From Thermoanaerobacteraceae bacterium (GTDB lineage Bacteria; Bacillota; JADQBR01): DNA of 41,242 bases. Made by a program: the position numbers and the translations under genes. The notes beneath the pieces were generated by a model. The model did not search any database, was not told where the DNA came from, and worked only from the letters and a program-made list of their open reading frames with translations. Shown in pieces: positions 1 through 8,278 of this stretch (position 1 is the first letter of the stretch; each line of letters opens with the position of its first letter). The stretch lies in the NCBI GenBank assembly GCA_017656305.1, contig JACDOG010000017.1, positions 1 to 41,242 of the forward strand. Reading direction: 5' to 3'.

Positions 1-130
1 TCTCATGGTTTTATTGTATCTTAAATTAGCCTTTTATGCTGTCCGAATTTCTGGGTCCATTATACAATCTCGAAACATATGCTGTCGATATTTTGCATTA
101 CTTCAGAGAGAAGTAACTGAGGTTTACCAG

Positions 131-191
131 GAGCCGTATACGAGGTCCGTACGTGAAGTGGGAAGTTATTCCCGACTTCTACCTACTCGAT
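131..191 (+). mobile_element. Probable relic of a group II intron 3' end (domains V-VI)
   Basis: The stretch beginning GAGCCGTATACG, followed by a short loop and CGTACG, resembles the 5' part of the catalytic domain V of bacterial group II introns. It is followed by a 10-bp hairpin (155-164 with 169-179, loop GTTA, one bulged G) at the place of domain VI, and then by CTACTCGAT at 183-191, which resembles the 3' terminus of many such introns. The outer helix of domain V is poorly paired on its 3' side, so the element looks decayed. The intron-encoded protein, if any remains, would lie left of the window. The 69-codon reading frame across 5-214 is probably only a by-product of this sequence. 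The identification is from memory of the family, not from a covariance search. Confidence 0.42.
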
Positions 192-326
192 TACCCTTAT
201 TTAGACTGACTTGACAGAATAATTTGTAATTAATGTAAAAAATTTTAAAAATTATAGTTGTGACTTGGACATGTAAACTTTTGTTAACTTGCTATTGAAA
301 AAATATCAAGAATTTAGAATTTTCCC
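192..326. other. AT-rich intergenic stretch without a recognisable gene
   Basis: Between the intron-like relic and the fdhA promoter lies very AT-rich DNA with short A and T runs. I see no reading frame with a ribosome binding site and no clear palindrome. It most likely contributes only an AT-rich upstream region for the fdh promoter. Confidence 0.5.
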
Positions 327-355
327 CTTACATTAAGAATTTTTTATGTTATAAT
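327..355 (+). promoter_or_regulatory. Probable sigma-A promoter of the fdh operon
   Basis: CTTACA (327-332; four of six matches to TTGACA) is separated by exactly 17 bp from a perfect TATAAT (350-355). A TG at 347-348 makes it an extended -10 promoter. Transcription would start near 362, leaving a leader of about 70 nt before fdhA. No clear FNR or Rex palindrome is visible next to it. Confidence 0.6.
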
Positions 356-431
356 AATTACCCGAGCGACATATACTAATACTTTTGAGATTTTACACCA
401 GTGTTAAGACTTTAGTGATGAAGGAGGAGTT

Positions 432-3400
432 GTGTTAAGGATGGCAAAACTGAGCAGGCGAGAGTTTTTAAAACAGATCGGGCTAGGTACGGCAGGAATT
501 ACGTTGTTCAGTACTCCAGCTGCCGCTTCCTCAGACACCCAGGCTCCGTTAAAGGTCAAGGCTGAAACCAAAATATCTCGGCTGAAAGAGACCTACACGG
601 TTTGCGCCTTCTGCGGGTGCGGGTGCGGCATCATTCTTTACTCGGACGGCAAGGAAATTGTCTATGCCGAGGGTGATCCCGATCACCCGGTAAACCAGGG
701 GACACTTTGCACTAAGGGTAGCAGTATCGCTGACGTCTATAACGTGGTCAGTGACAGCGGCAAGAGAGTTATCAACCCTAGGCGTATTATCAAGCCGCTC
801 TACCGTGCTCCGGGAAGCAGCTCTTGGGAAGAAAAGAGCTGGGACTGGATTTTGAAGAGAATTGCCCAGAAAATCAAGGAAACAAGAGATGCCACCTTTG
901 AAGAAAAGGACCAAAATGGCGTAACCGTAAACCGCACCCAGGCAATAGCCGCCCTGGGAAGCGCCTCTCTTGACAATGAGGAAAACTATCTCCTACATAA
1001 GATGTTCAGGGGATTGGGTATCATCAACATGGAACACCACGCCCGTCTCTGACACTCCTCCACAGTGGCCGGTCTGGCCGCTTCATTCGGGCGTGGGGCA
1101 ATGACAAATCATTTCAACGATTACATTAATACTGACGTGTTTCTGGTCATTGGCTCCAATTCCGCCGAAACACACCCGATGGCCATGAAGTGGATCAATG
1201 AAGCCAGGAACAAAAAAGGTGCCAAGCTCATTGTGGTAGACCCGCGTTTGACGAAGACGGCTGCCCATGCGGACATCTTTGTGCGCCACCGTCCCGGTAC
1301 CGACATACCGTTTTTACTGGGGATTATGAATTATGCCATTGAAAACGAGCTCTACCACCACGAGTACCTGGTTAAATATACAAATGCCAGCTATATAGTC
1401 AAGCCGGAATTTGGCTTTAAAGACGGGCTCTTTTCCGGTGCTAAACTGGACAACGGCGTGTTTACCTACGATAAAAACACCTGGCAGTTTGAAGACGACG
1501 GGAAGACCATCAAGAAGGACCCGACCTTGCAGCATCCGAACTGTGTCTTCCAGCTGCTGAAAAAACACGTCAGCCGCTACGACATCAAGACGGTATCCGA
1601 AATTACCGGTGTTCCGGAAAAAGTATACCGCAAGGTTTGCGAAACTTTTGCTGCTACGGGAGCAAGGGACAAGTCCGGTAACATCATTTATGCCATGGGA
1701 ATTACCCAGCACACTTATGGCACGCAGAACGTGCGCGCCATCGCCATGCTGCAGCTGTTGCTGGGCAACATCGGAAAACCAGGCGGCGGGGTAAACGCCC
1801 AGCGCGGTGAGTCCAATGTGCAGGGTTCCACTGACCTGGCAATGCTCAGCCACCTGCTGCCGGGTTACCTGGGTGTGCCCAACGCTACCAAACATACCAA
1901 CCTGCAGGACTACATTGAAAAGGAAACACCGGCTTCAGGCTATTGGAAGAACAAGCCCAAGTTTCTGGTCAGCCTGTTGAAGGCATTTTACGGCGACAAT
2001 GCTACCAAAGAAAACGATTTCTGCTTTGACTACCTGCCGAAGGTAGACGGCAGGGACCACAGTCATATGGGCTTCTTCCAGGATATGTACGACGGTAAGG
2101 TCAAGGGATTGATTGCCTGGGGACAGAACCCTGCTGTGGGCGGACCCGGTGCTGCCTTTGAACGGGAAGCGATGAAGAAACTGGACTGGATGGTTGTCGT
2201 GGACCTTTTCGAAACGGAAACTGCGGCGTTCTGGCATGCGCCCAATGTTGACCCCGGGGAGGTTCAGACCGAATGCTTCCTGCTGCCGGCGGCGTTTTCC
2301 TTTGAAAAGGAGGGGACCGTCACCAACAGCGGACGCTGGATTCAGTACCGGTACAAGGCAGTCAATCCTCCAGGAGAAGCCAAGAGCGACACCTGGATTG
2401 CGGACAGGCTGTTTAAGGAAATCCGCAGGCTGTACCGCGAACAAGGCGGTGCATTCCCTGAACCGATCCTGGCAATGGACTGGAACTACGACAAGCCGGG
2501 ACACGAGGAGCCGGATATTGCGAAAATTGCCCTGGAAATCAACGGTTACCGGGTTGGTGAAAACAGGGCATTGGATAGTTTTGGCAAGCTGAAGGACGAC
2601 GGCTCCACTGCCTGCGGCATGTGGATTTACACGGGCTACTGGGCAGTGGACCAGGAACTGGGAGTGCCCAACTGCCAGCGGCGCAGTACGGAAGATAGCG
2701 GATTGGGTACGTACCTGAAGTGGGCGTTCAGCTGGCCGCTGAACCGGCGTATCCTTTACAACCGCTGTTCTGCCGACGAGCACGGCAAGCCGTGGGATGA
2801 GAGCCGTGCGCTATTCCGGTGGCAGGACGGCCGCTGGGTAGGTCACGACGTGCCCGACTTCAACGCTAAAGTAGTGCCTGAAGTGTCTGCGGAGACGCCT
2901 TTCATAATGCTGCCCAAGGGACACGGTAGGCTGTTTGCCAATAACCTGGTGGACGGTCCGTTCCCCGAGCACTATGAACCCATGGAAAGTCCGGTGACCA
3001 ACAGGCTTTCCAAGCAGCAGAATACTCCATGTGCCGCCGTATTTAAGGGGCAGTGGGCCGACCTGGCCAAAGTTGGGGATGCCAAGTACCCGTACGTAGC
3101 CACGACCCACCGCGTGGTGGAGCATTATCAGAGTGGGGCGGTGACGCGGAACAACCCGTCACTGGTTGAGGTCTGTCCGTGGATGTACGTGTCCATATCC
3201 GAAGAACTGGCCAGGGAAAAAGGCATTCGTCCCGGCGATGAAGTATGGATTGAAACGGCTCGCGGCAGGATTAAGGCACTGGCACAGGTTTCGCCGGTGG
3301 TCAAGCCGCTTAAAGTAAACGGTAAGAAGGTGGAAGTGGTCGGTTTACCGTGGCACTGGGGCTATCAGGGCATAGCCATGGGAGCAACCGCCAACGACCT

Positions 3401-3485
3401 GACACCGGCCGTGGGAGACGGTAATACCAAGATACCAGAATACAAAGCATTCCTATGCAACATCAGAAAGGTTCAGGGGGTGTAA
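432..3485 (+). CDS. fdhA: Formate dehydrogenase alpha subunit, selenocysteine-containing
   Basis: Catalytic Mo/W-bis-MGD subunit that oxidises formate to CO2, or runs in reverse. The gene reads through an in-frame UGA at 1050-1052 (residue 207), which sits in the family's active-site position followed by HSSTVAGLAASFGRG. A stop there would separate two halves of one enzyme in the same frame. With Sec the protein is about 1017 residues, the usual length of FdnG-type subunits. The N-terminus carries a twin-arginine motif (SRREFLK) and a hydrophobic stretch, so it should be exported folded by Tat. A [4Fe-4S] motif lies at C58, C61, C65 and C93. Molybdopterin oxidoreductase and dinucleotide-binding domains follow. 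Start: GTG 432 lies 4 nt behind AAGGAGG; ATG 441 (MAKLSRREFLK) is the alternative but 13 nt away. It is first in the operon with fdhB, the membrane anchor and fdhE. Confidence 0.95.
1053..1091 (+). promoter_or_regulatory. Bacterial SECIS element within fdhA
   Basis: Immediately after the UGA the mRNA can form a hairpin whose tip is a perfect GGCC-GGUCU-GGCC stem-loop (1067-1079). The apical loop begins 18 nt after the UGA. A GGUCU apical loop is also what SelB recognises in the Escherichia coli fdhF element. This is direct support for UGA being read as selenocysteine and implies SelB, SelA, SelD and tRNA-Sec elsewhere in the genome. Confidence 0.85.
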
Positions 3486-3488
3486 ACG

Positions 3489-4304
3489 TTGGCCAAAGGC
3501 GTACTGGTTGATTTGACAAAATGCATCGGCTGCAAGGGTTGCCAAACTGCCTGTAAACAGTGGAATGACCTTCCGGCAACTATTCCGGATTTTGATAATA
3601 ACCTTACTTATCCGGCAGATACGGATGCTTACAACTACACCACCGTTTTGCACCGGGTGGTGGAAAAAGAGGACGGGCAGGAGACGCTGCGGTTTGCCAA
3701 GCGGCAGTGCATGCACTGCCAGGAGCCGACCTGTGTGACGGTGTGCTTCTCCAGGGCTCTGGTAAAGTCTCCTGAGGGAGCAATTGTGTATGACGAGGAA
3801 AAGTGCGTCGGCTGCCGCTACTGCATTATTGCCTGTCCCTTTCAGGTACCCAAGTACGAGTGGAATGACGCACTGAAACCGGTTGTATCCAAATGCCAGT
3901 TTTGTTTTGACCCCAGGGGCAAGCATGACCGCATCGGTCACGGTATGGAGCCGGCCTGCGTCAATGCCTGCCCCTCCCGGGCGCTGAAATTCGGCGACCG
4001 GGACGAACTGCTCAAGGAAGCGCGTCAAAGAATCAGCAGCGATTCCAAGTACGTCAATCATATCTATGGGGAAAAGGAAGCCGGCGGTACCAACTGGCTG
4101 TATATCAGCGACGTTCCCTTTGAAAAGCTGGGCTTCAGAACTGATGTTTCTCAGACACCTCTTCCGTACTATGTTCATGACTACCTCAAGTGGACGCCGA
4201 CAGTATTCCTCGGCGGCGGCGCACTTTTTGCGGCACTGCACTTCTACACCAAACGCAGGAACGAGGTTGCCCGTGCCGTTGAAAAAGAGGAGGTGGCCGA
4301 ATAA
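3489..4304 (+). CDS. fdhB: Formate dehydrogenase iron-sulfur (beta) subunit
   Basis: Electron-transfer subunit of 271 residues with four ferredoxin-type [4Fe-4S] motifs. The first is C12, C15, C18, C22; the others are in the segments CMHCQEPTCVTVC, CVGCRYCIIACPF and CQFCF...CVNACP. A single hydrophobic helix near residues 235-255 (FLGGGALFAALHFY) followed by basic residues would anchor it to the membrane, as in FdnH and HybA. It should carry electrons from FdhA to the membrane subunit. The start is TTG at 3489, eight nt after an AGGGGG ribosome binding site and 3 nt after the fdhA stop. Its stop overlaps the next start by one base, so the genes are translationally coupled. Confidence 0.93.
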   Translation: MAKGVLVDLTKCIGCKGCQTACKQWNDLPATIPDFDNNLTYPADTDAYNYTTVLHRVVEKEDGQETLRFAKRQCMHCQEPTCVTVCFSRALVKSPEGAIVYDEEKCVGCRYCIIACPFQVPKYEWNDALKPVVSKCQFCFDPRGKHDRIGHGMEPACVNACPSRALKFGDRDELLKEARQRISSDSKYVNHIYGEKEAGGTNWLYISDVPFEKLGFRTDVSQTPLPYYVHDYLKWTPTVFLGGGALFAALHFYTKRRNEVARAVEKEEVAE

Positions 4305-5431
4305 TGACCATTGGCAAGCTCAATTTTAAGATGACTCCGGCAAGAAAGGTGCTGCTGTTTATGGCAGCCCTGACGCTGGTGCTGATAGTCTACCGGCTGG
4401 TCATCGGGCTGCGGCCGTTTACCAACCTGAATAATGACTGGCCCTGGGGGCTGTGGATTGCCGTGGACCTGTCCGCCGTGGCCCTGGCCGGCGGCGGGTA
4501 CAGCCTGACCCTTATGGCCCATATACTTAACATCAGGAAATTTAAGGTGGTTGCCCGGCGAGCCATGCTTGTCTCCCTGCTGACATATATCTTTGTACTG
4601 CTGGTGCTGTTTGTGGAGATCGGCCGGTGGTACAACTTTTGGCGTCCTTTCGTATCCTGGGGGCACCATTCGCCGCTGTTTGAAGTGTTTGTCTGCATTT
4701 CGGCGTATACCCTGGTGCAGTTTGTTGAATTCACGGAAGTTGCCACGGAAAAGGTTGCTACCAACTGGCATAAGTTTTTAAAGAAGATCATGCCCGTTGT
4801 GGTGATTATTGCGGCGATACTGCCGTTTGGGCACCAGGCTTCACTGGGAGCTATTTACCTGGCGACTATTGACAGAATGCACGGACTGTGGGCGACAACC
4901 ATGATACCCTGGCTGTTCCTCATATCCTCCTTCTTTGTGGGTCCGGCGGTTGTTACCCTGGAGACACTGGCGGGCGGCAGAATATTCAACCATAAGGTGA
5001 GCATCGATGTGCTGCGCAGCCTGATTCGTGTTTCTGGCTGGTTGATGATTGCCTACCTGGTGCTGAAAATTGGTGACGTGGCCAGCCGCGGTGTCCTGCC
5101 GCAGGCGTTCTCCGGTTCCTTTGAAGGAAACATGTTTTTACTGGAAATGGTTGCCGGTGTGATTGTGCCAATTGTAATCTGCTTCAGCCCGTTGAGCAAC
5201 ACCAAAGGGGGGCTGGCTGCGTTCGGTCTACTGACCTCGGCAGGAGTGGTGCTCAACCGGGTCAATGTGGTATTTACCAGCCTGGTTGACTTTCTGGGTA
5301 ACAGCTATTCCCCGTCCTGGGGCGAATGGGCTATCAGTATCGGTGCACTGGCCATCATAGCTCTGGCCTACCTGTTTATCATGGAAAACTTCAATTTTGC
5401 CGGTCATGACAAGCACCAGACTGCTTCATAG
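4304..5431 (+). CDS. NrfD/HybB-type membrane subunit of the formate dehydrogenase
   Basis: Polytopic protein of 375 residues with roughly ten hydrophobic segments. It belongs to the NrfD/PsrC/HybB family of quinone-interacting subunits that contain no haem. It starts one base inside the fdhB stop and has a GAGGAGG ribosome binding site. The position (third gene, between the iron-sulfur subunit and fdhE) makes it the membrane anchor and quinone-side module of this formate dehydrogenase. The classical anchor of formate dehydrogenase N is a four-helix dihaem cytochrome b (FdnI), which this is not. The family assignment rests on hydrophobicity and typical segments such as NDWPWGLWIAVDL near the N-terminus. 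The direction of electron flow cannot be told from sequence. Confidence 0.85.
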   Translation: MTIGKLNFKMTPARKVLLFMAALTLVLIVYRLVIGLRPFTNLNNDWPWGLWIAVDLSAVALAGGGYSLTLMAHILNIRKFKVVARRAMLVSLLTYIFVLLVLFVEIGRWYNFWRPFVSWGHHSPLFEVFVCISAYTLVQFVEFTEVATEKVATNWHKFLKKIMPVVVIIAAILPFGHQASLGAIYLATIDRMHGLWATTMIPWLFLISSFFVGPAVVTLETLAGGRIFNHKVSIDVLRSLIRVSGWLMIAYLVLKIGDVASRGVLPQAFSGSFEGNMFLLEMVAGVIVPIVICFSPLSNTKGGLAAFGLLTSAGVVLNRVNVVFTSLVDFLGNSYSPSWGEWAISIGALAIIALAYLFIMENFNFAGHDKHQTAS

Positions 5432-5446
5432 GAAAGGAGCTTTAAT

Positions 5447-6265
5447 ATGCAGACCATCGCACTGGACAAGACAAGATTGGCAAGATTCTACCTGGAACTG
5501 CAGGAACTGGAGGAGGAGCTGGCAGCAGGGCAGGCCGGTGTCGTTATCACCCGGGAAATAAAAAACAATTTGCGGCTGCAGGGCCAGCCTGTTCTGGCCC
5601 AACTGCAGCCCAAAATTGCAGTGGAGAGCTTTCGCCGGGTGCTGTTGAAAGTGGCCCGTGCCCTGCAAAAGTGGCAGTTTGACAGTGAAATCAGTGATGA
5701 AGAGATTGCTGCAGTAAACGAATTAGATGATGCAGCAATGAAAGACCTGGTGGAAACAATGATTACCGGCGACGTCAAGAAAAAGGAAGCATGGGCCGGT
5801 AAACTGGGCTTGAAAGAGGATACTTTTGACTTTCTTTCCCGCAACGTATCCAGACTGTTTCTCAAAAGCTTTGCTGCCGAAGCGGCAAAACAGCTGGAAC
5901 TGGACAAGTGGAACAAGGGCTACTGTCCGGTCTGCGGGGACAGCCCGGCAATGGCCCGGCTCACGGAAAACAAGGGCAAGAGAAAGCTGCAGTGCAGCCG
6001 CTGTGAAACCCAGTGGGACTACCCCCGCCTGGGTTGCCCTTTCTGCGGCACTACGGATACGGACAGGATCTCATTTATGAGGCTTGAGGATAATAAAAAG
6101 TACCGGCTGTATCTCTGTGACGAGTGCAAGAGCTTTCTCAAAACCGTGGATGAAAGGGAAAACGGCGAAACGGACCTGTTCTGTGAAGATGTCGCGACGC
6201 TTGACTTGGACAGGCTTGCTGTCAGCGAAGGATACCGGAGAGGCAAAAACAGGTATTATGTTTAG
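5447..6265 (+). CDS. fdhE: Formate dehydrogenase accessory protein FdhE
   Basis: Protein of 272 residues, last gene of the fdh operon, 15 nt behind the membrane subunit and with an AAGGAG ribosome binding site. The C-terminal half carries the four paired cysteine motifs typical of FdhE, CPVCG, CSRC, CPFCG and CDEC (about residues 160-227), which bind iron in a rubredoxin-like way in the family. FdhE proteins bind the catalytic subunit of Tat-exported formate dehydrogenases and are needed for activity. This agrees with the Tat motif on the upstream fdhA. It is cytoplasmic, as no signal peptide is visible. Confidence 0.92.
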   Translation: MQTIALDKTRLARFYLELQELEEELAAGQAGVVITREIKNNLRLQGQPVLAQLQPKIAVESFRRVLLKVARALQKWQFDSEISDEEIAAVNELDDAAMKDLVETMITGDVKKKEAWAGKLGLKEDTFDFLSRNVSRLFLKSFAAEAAKQLELDKWNKGYCPVCGDSPAMARLTENKGKRKLQCSRCETQWDYPRLGCPFCGTTDTDRISFMRLEDNKKYRLYLCDECKSFLKTVDERENGETDLFCEDVATLDLDRLAVSEGYRRGKNRYYV

Positions 6266-6283
6266 ACCGGAAATGAGGCACAG

Positions 6284-6324
6284 GCCTTCTGCCTTGCAGG
6301 TTTGCAGGGTGGAAGGCTTTTTTT
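6284..6324 (+). terminator. Intrinsic terminator of the fdh operon
   Basis: A long hairpin (GCCTTC at 6284-6289 pairing with GAAGGC at 6312-6317, plus an inner CCTTGCA/TGCAGGG stem) is followed by seven T residues. It lies 19 nt after the fdhE stop and closes the four-gene operon. Confidence 0.9.
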
Positions 6325-6636
6325 ACTGCCTGTGGGCAGGACTTTTTTAAAAGTTTCTGGTATTTTCCCTTGGTGGAAAGGGCTTTAAAGGCATCTTCTT
6401 TTTTGTTCCGTAAGTTTTCTCCGGCAATATAGTGTCCACCGGCACGTTGTGGTGTCCTTAAGTTTTCTTCACAGACAAAACTGCGGTCAAGTCTATTTCA
6501 AAGTAAGTTTTGATTTTAGAAAACCGGTTTTTACCTACCGGCTGTCGAACTTGGGGTGATAACCGGATAGATTTTGCATAAGAATTGCGCCGTTGATGCA
6601 TTCTGAAAATAAACAACGATTTGAGGAGCGGCAGAC
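6325..6636. other. Intergenic region before the YodL-like gene
   Basis: About 310 bp without a credible gene. Frames that cross it lack ribosome binding sites and run into the next gene antisense. A sequence TTGCAT lies 17 bp from TGCATT around 6574-6602 but the -10 match is poor, so I do not call a promoter. Confidence 0.4.
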
Positions 6637-7299
6637 ATGCGGTATACCCTCTATTACCCGCGCGGCTCGCTGGAAACGGCAGGTTATGGTAAACCGTTGA
6701 TGGTGATGGCGTTGGTAGACCTGAGTGAATATATTTCCGTGTACAGCGGGCAGATAGAAAGTGCAGGCACCATGGAGGATACGTTGAACCAAATTTATTT
6801 TGAACTGACCGTTCACCCGCCGGCGGCCATTTTCCCCGGCAGGCCAGGGACACCGGTCCTGTGCCCGGGTGACCTGGTGGAGGTGGTAGATGCCTGTTAC
6901 CTGCGGCTGGACAGCGGCTGGATGGAGGTCACCGTCTTTGGGGAGGCGGATAATAGGTTGGAGTTTGAATACTACCAGCCCAGGAACCGTTATACCAGGG
7001 GGCAGGTTTTGATGCTGCTGTCCCATAAGGTCAACGTGGTCAACCTCGGCAATTACGAGCTGACCTACAGGGGAAAGGTTTCTAAAAGAGACAGTTTAAA
7101 AGCCACATTGGATGAAATATTTGAAGTGATGTATTTTGCTCCGCCGGAAGATTACTACAGCAGCACGAAGCCGCAATGCGGCGACCTGGTGAGATTAAAT
7201 CAGAGATTTTACTGCGCTCTGGACGGAAAATTTACCTGGAAAAAAGTAAGGCATTTCGGCAGGCCGCGCTGTATTCGGCCGGTGAGCAGCGTTCCGTAA
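6637..7299 (+). CDS. Two-repeat YodL-like domain protein, function unknown
   Basis: Soluble protein of 220 residues with a GAGGAG ribosome binding site. It appears to contain the same domain twice. Each copy has a TL(N/D)xI helix, then a short linker, a GDLV strand, an aromatic-rich (F/C)Y strand and a closing W-x-x-V motif followed by FG (first copy about residues 48-103, second about 153-210). The pattern, especially TLDEIFEVM and CGDLVRLNQRFYCAL, resembles YodL-like domains, which are otherwise common in plasmid and integrative-element proteins of Firmicutes. No catalytic residues are evident. It stands alone between the fdh terminator and a convergent gene. The family assignment is tentative. 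Confidence 0.6.
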   Translation: MRYTLYYPRGSLETAGYGKPLMVMALVDLSEYISVYSGQIESAGTMEDTLNQIYFELTVHPPAAIFPGRPGTPVLCPGDLVEVVDACYLRLDSGWMEVTVFGEADNRLEFEYYQPRNRYTRGQVLMLLSHKVNVVNLGNYELTYRGKVSKRDSLKATLDEIFEVMYFAPPEDYYSSTKPQCGDLVRLNQRFYCALDGKFTWKKVRHFGRPRCIRPVSSVP

Positions 7300-7431
7300 G
7301 AAAAAAGTTGTAAAGTTGGCAATATTGGAGATGCTTCAGCAATGAAGCTGCCGAATCGCAGAAAAAAGTTGCCAATTTGATCATGAGCAGGGGAGACCGC
7401 CCGTAACAGCTTGTAAAAATGTTGTTGAAAC

Positions 7432-7998
7432 TTACCATTTAATGGAGGACACGATGCTGGTACCCAGGTGTTCCAGTTGTTTTTCCAGGTTGCGTCTGTC
7501 GGTAAACAGTGATATTCTCACAACATGTTTACCGGCATTTTTCTGTAAGAAATACTCCCTTCCCATAACAGTACGCCCGTCTGCAAAGACGGCAGTCCAG
7601 CTGATTTTGTATCCCCGGTAAAACTTAAACCGTACCGGCTGGCTCCTATATGACCGGAAGTGCAGTCTGCTGTGCGCTTTGCTGCTTTGCAAAAATTCCT
7701 CAAGGTTGGGGATGTGCCAAAACTGGATGTACCCCCAGTAACTGAGCTTCCTGTCCTGCAGGTAGGCACTAAAGAGCACCTCTTCTCCGGAAATATACTC
7801 TTCCGTTATGCTGGTGCTTTTGGGAAGCTGCACGGTGAAAGAGTACTTTTTGACGGTATAGTCTCTGAATTCAATGCGGCTGGTAATGGAGCCGACAGTC
7901 ATGGCGGCAAAGCTGGTATGGTGTGCCAGTATGTCCCATGCAGTGACCGCTGCCAGCACCAGCAGCAGGCATAATAGCACTTTTTCTCGTTTTTGCAC
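7432..7998 (-). CDS. Exported or membrane-anchored protein of unknown function
   Basis: Predicted 188-residue protein with a basic N-terminus and one hydrophobic helix (VLLCLLLVLAAVTAW), then a mainly beta-rich extracytoplasmic domain. It includes tyrosine- and phenylalanine-rich strands, and ends in an amphipathic helix. I place the start at GTG 7998 (VQKREK) because AAGGAAG lies eight nt upstream; the ATG at 8061 would add 21 residues in front of the signal segment and has no ribosome binding site. The globular part loosely resembles the PsbP/Mog1-like fold of small lipoproteins, but I do not recognise a family with confidence. It is transcribed alone, convergent with the YodL-like gene. 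Confidence 0.65.
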   Translation of the reverse strand: MQKREKVLLCLLLVLAAVTAWDILAHHTSFAAMTVGSITSRIEFRDYTVKKYSFTVQLPKSTSITEEYISGEEVLFSAYLQDRKLSYWGYIQFWHIPNLEEFLQSSKAHSRLHFRSYRSQPVRFKFYRGYKISWTAVFADGRTVMGREYFLQKNAGKHVVRISLFTDRRNLEKQLEHLGTSIVSSIKW

Positions 7999-8102
7999 GA
8001 AGGTCACTTCCTTATTAAATGTTTCAATTAATTTTATTAAGCAACTCGTAAAGTTATACAAATAACCGGTGATAACTGACTATGCAAAATGAACGGAAAC
8101 CC

Positions 8103-8217
8103 TCCAATGACCCGGTACTGGCCGAATTTAAAAAAGTACGGTTTCCGGGGCTATGTATCCAAACCCTATGAAATTGAGCAATTAAGCAAGGTGATTTATG
8201 AGACAATTCAGTCGTAG
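8103..8217 (+). pseudogene. 3' relic of a CheY-like receiver domain, frameshifted
   Basis: The frame starting at 8103 reads SNDPVLAEFKK and would continue as YGFRGYVSKPYEIEQLSKVI in the next frame, ending at TAG 8215-8217. Together this is the last third of a response-regulator receiver domain, with the conserved lysine in the VSKP motif. The break lies in a run of six A residues (8130-8135); five would restore one frame. Nothing upstream encodes the phospho-acceptor half. It therefore looks like the tail of a lost hybrid kinase or regulator, not a working gene. Confidence 0.75.
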
Positions 8218-8241
8218 GCTTCATGGCTACAGTTAAGAAAC

Positions 8242-8267
8242 AGGCAGCACCTCAAAAGGTGCTGCCT
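8242..8267 (-). terminator. Hairpin terminator downstream of the aldehyde oxidoreductase gene
   Basis: A perfect 11-bp inverted repeat AGGCAGCACCT with a 4-nt loop lies 11 bp after the stop of the minus-strand aor gene. On that strand it is followed by a T-rich tract (GTTTCTTAA). The symmetric stem could also stop plus-strand transcription. Confidence 0.7.
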
Positions 8268-8278
8268 GTTTACGGGTC

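Noticed and set aside
5-214. A 69-residue protein at the left edge
   Set aside because: No ribosome binding site and the sequence fits the structured end of a group II intron better than a protein.
432-1052. A separate 206-residue molybdopterin oxidoreductase fragment ending at 1052
   Set aside because: The following frame continues in phase and holds the rest of the catalytic subunit. The UGA is at the selenocysteine position, so it is one gene.
1935-2783. A 282-residue minus-strand frame inside fdhA
   Set aside because: Antisense to the conserved enzyme, without a ribosome binding site or family features. It follows from the codon usage of fdhA.
3453-4241. A 262-residue minus-strand frame opposite fdhB
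   Set aside because: Its reading is the mirror of the cysteine-rich ferredoxin gene, which has clear motifs. No independent support.
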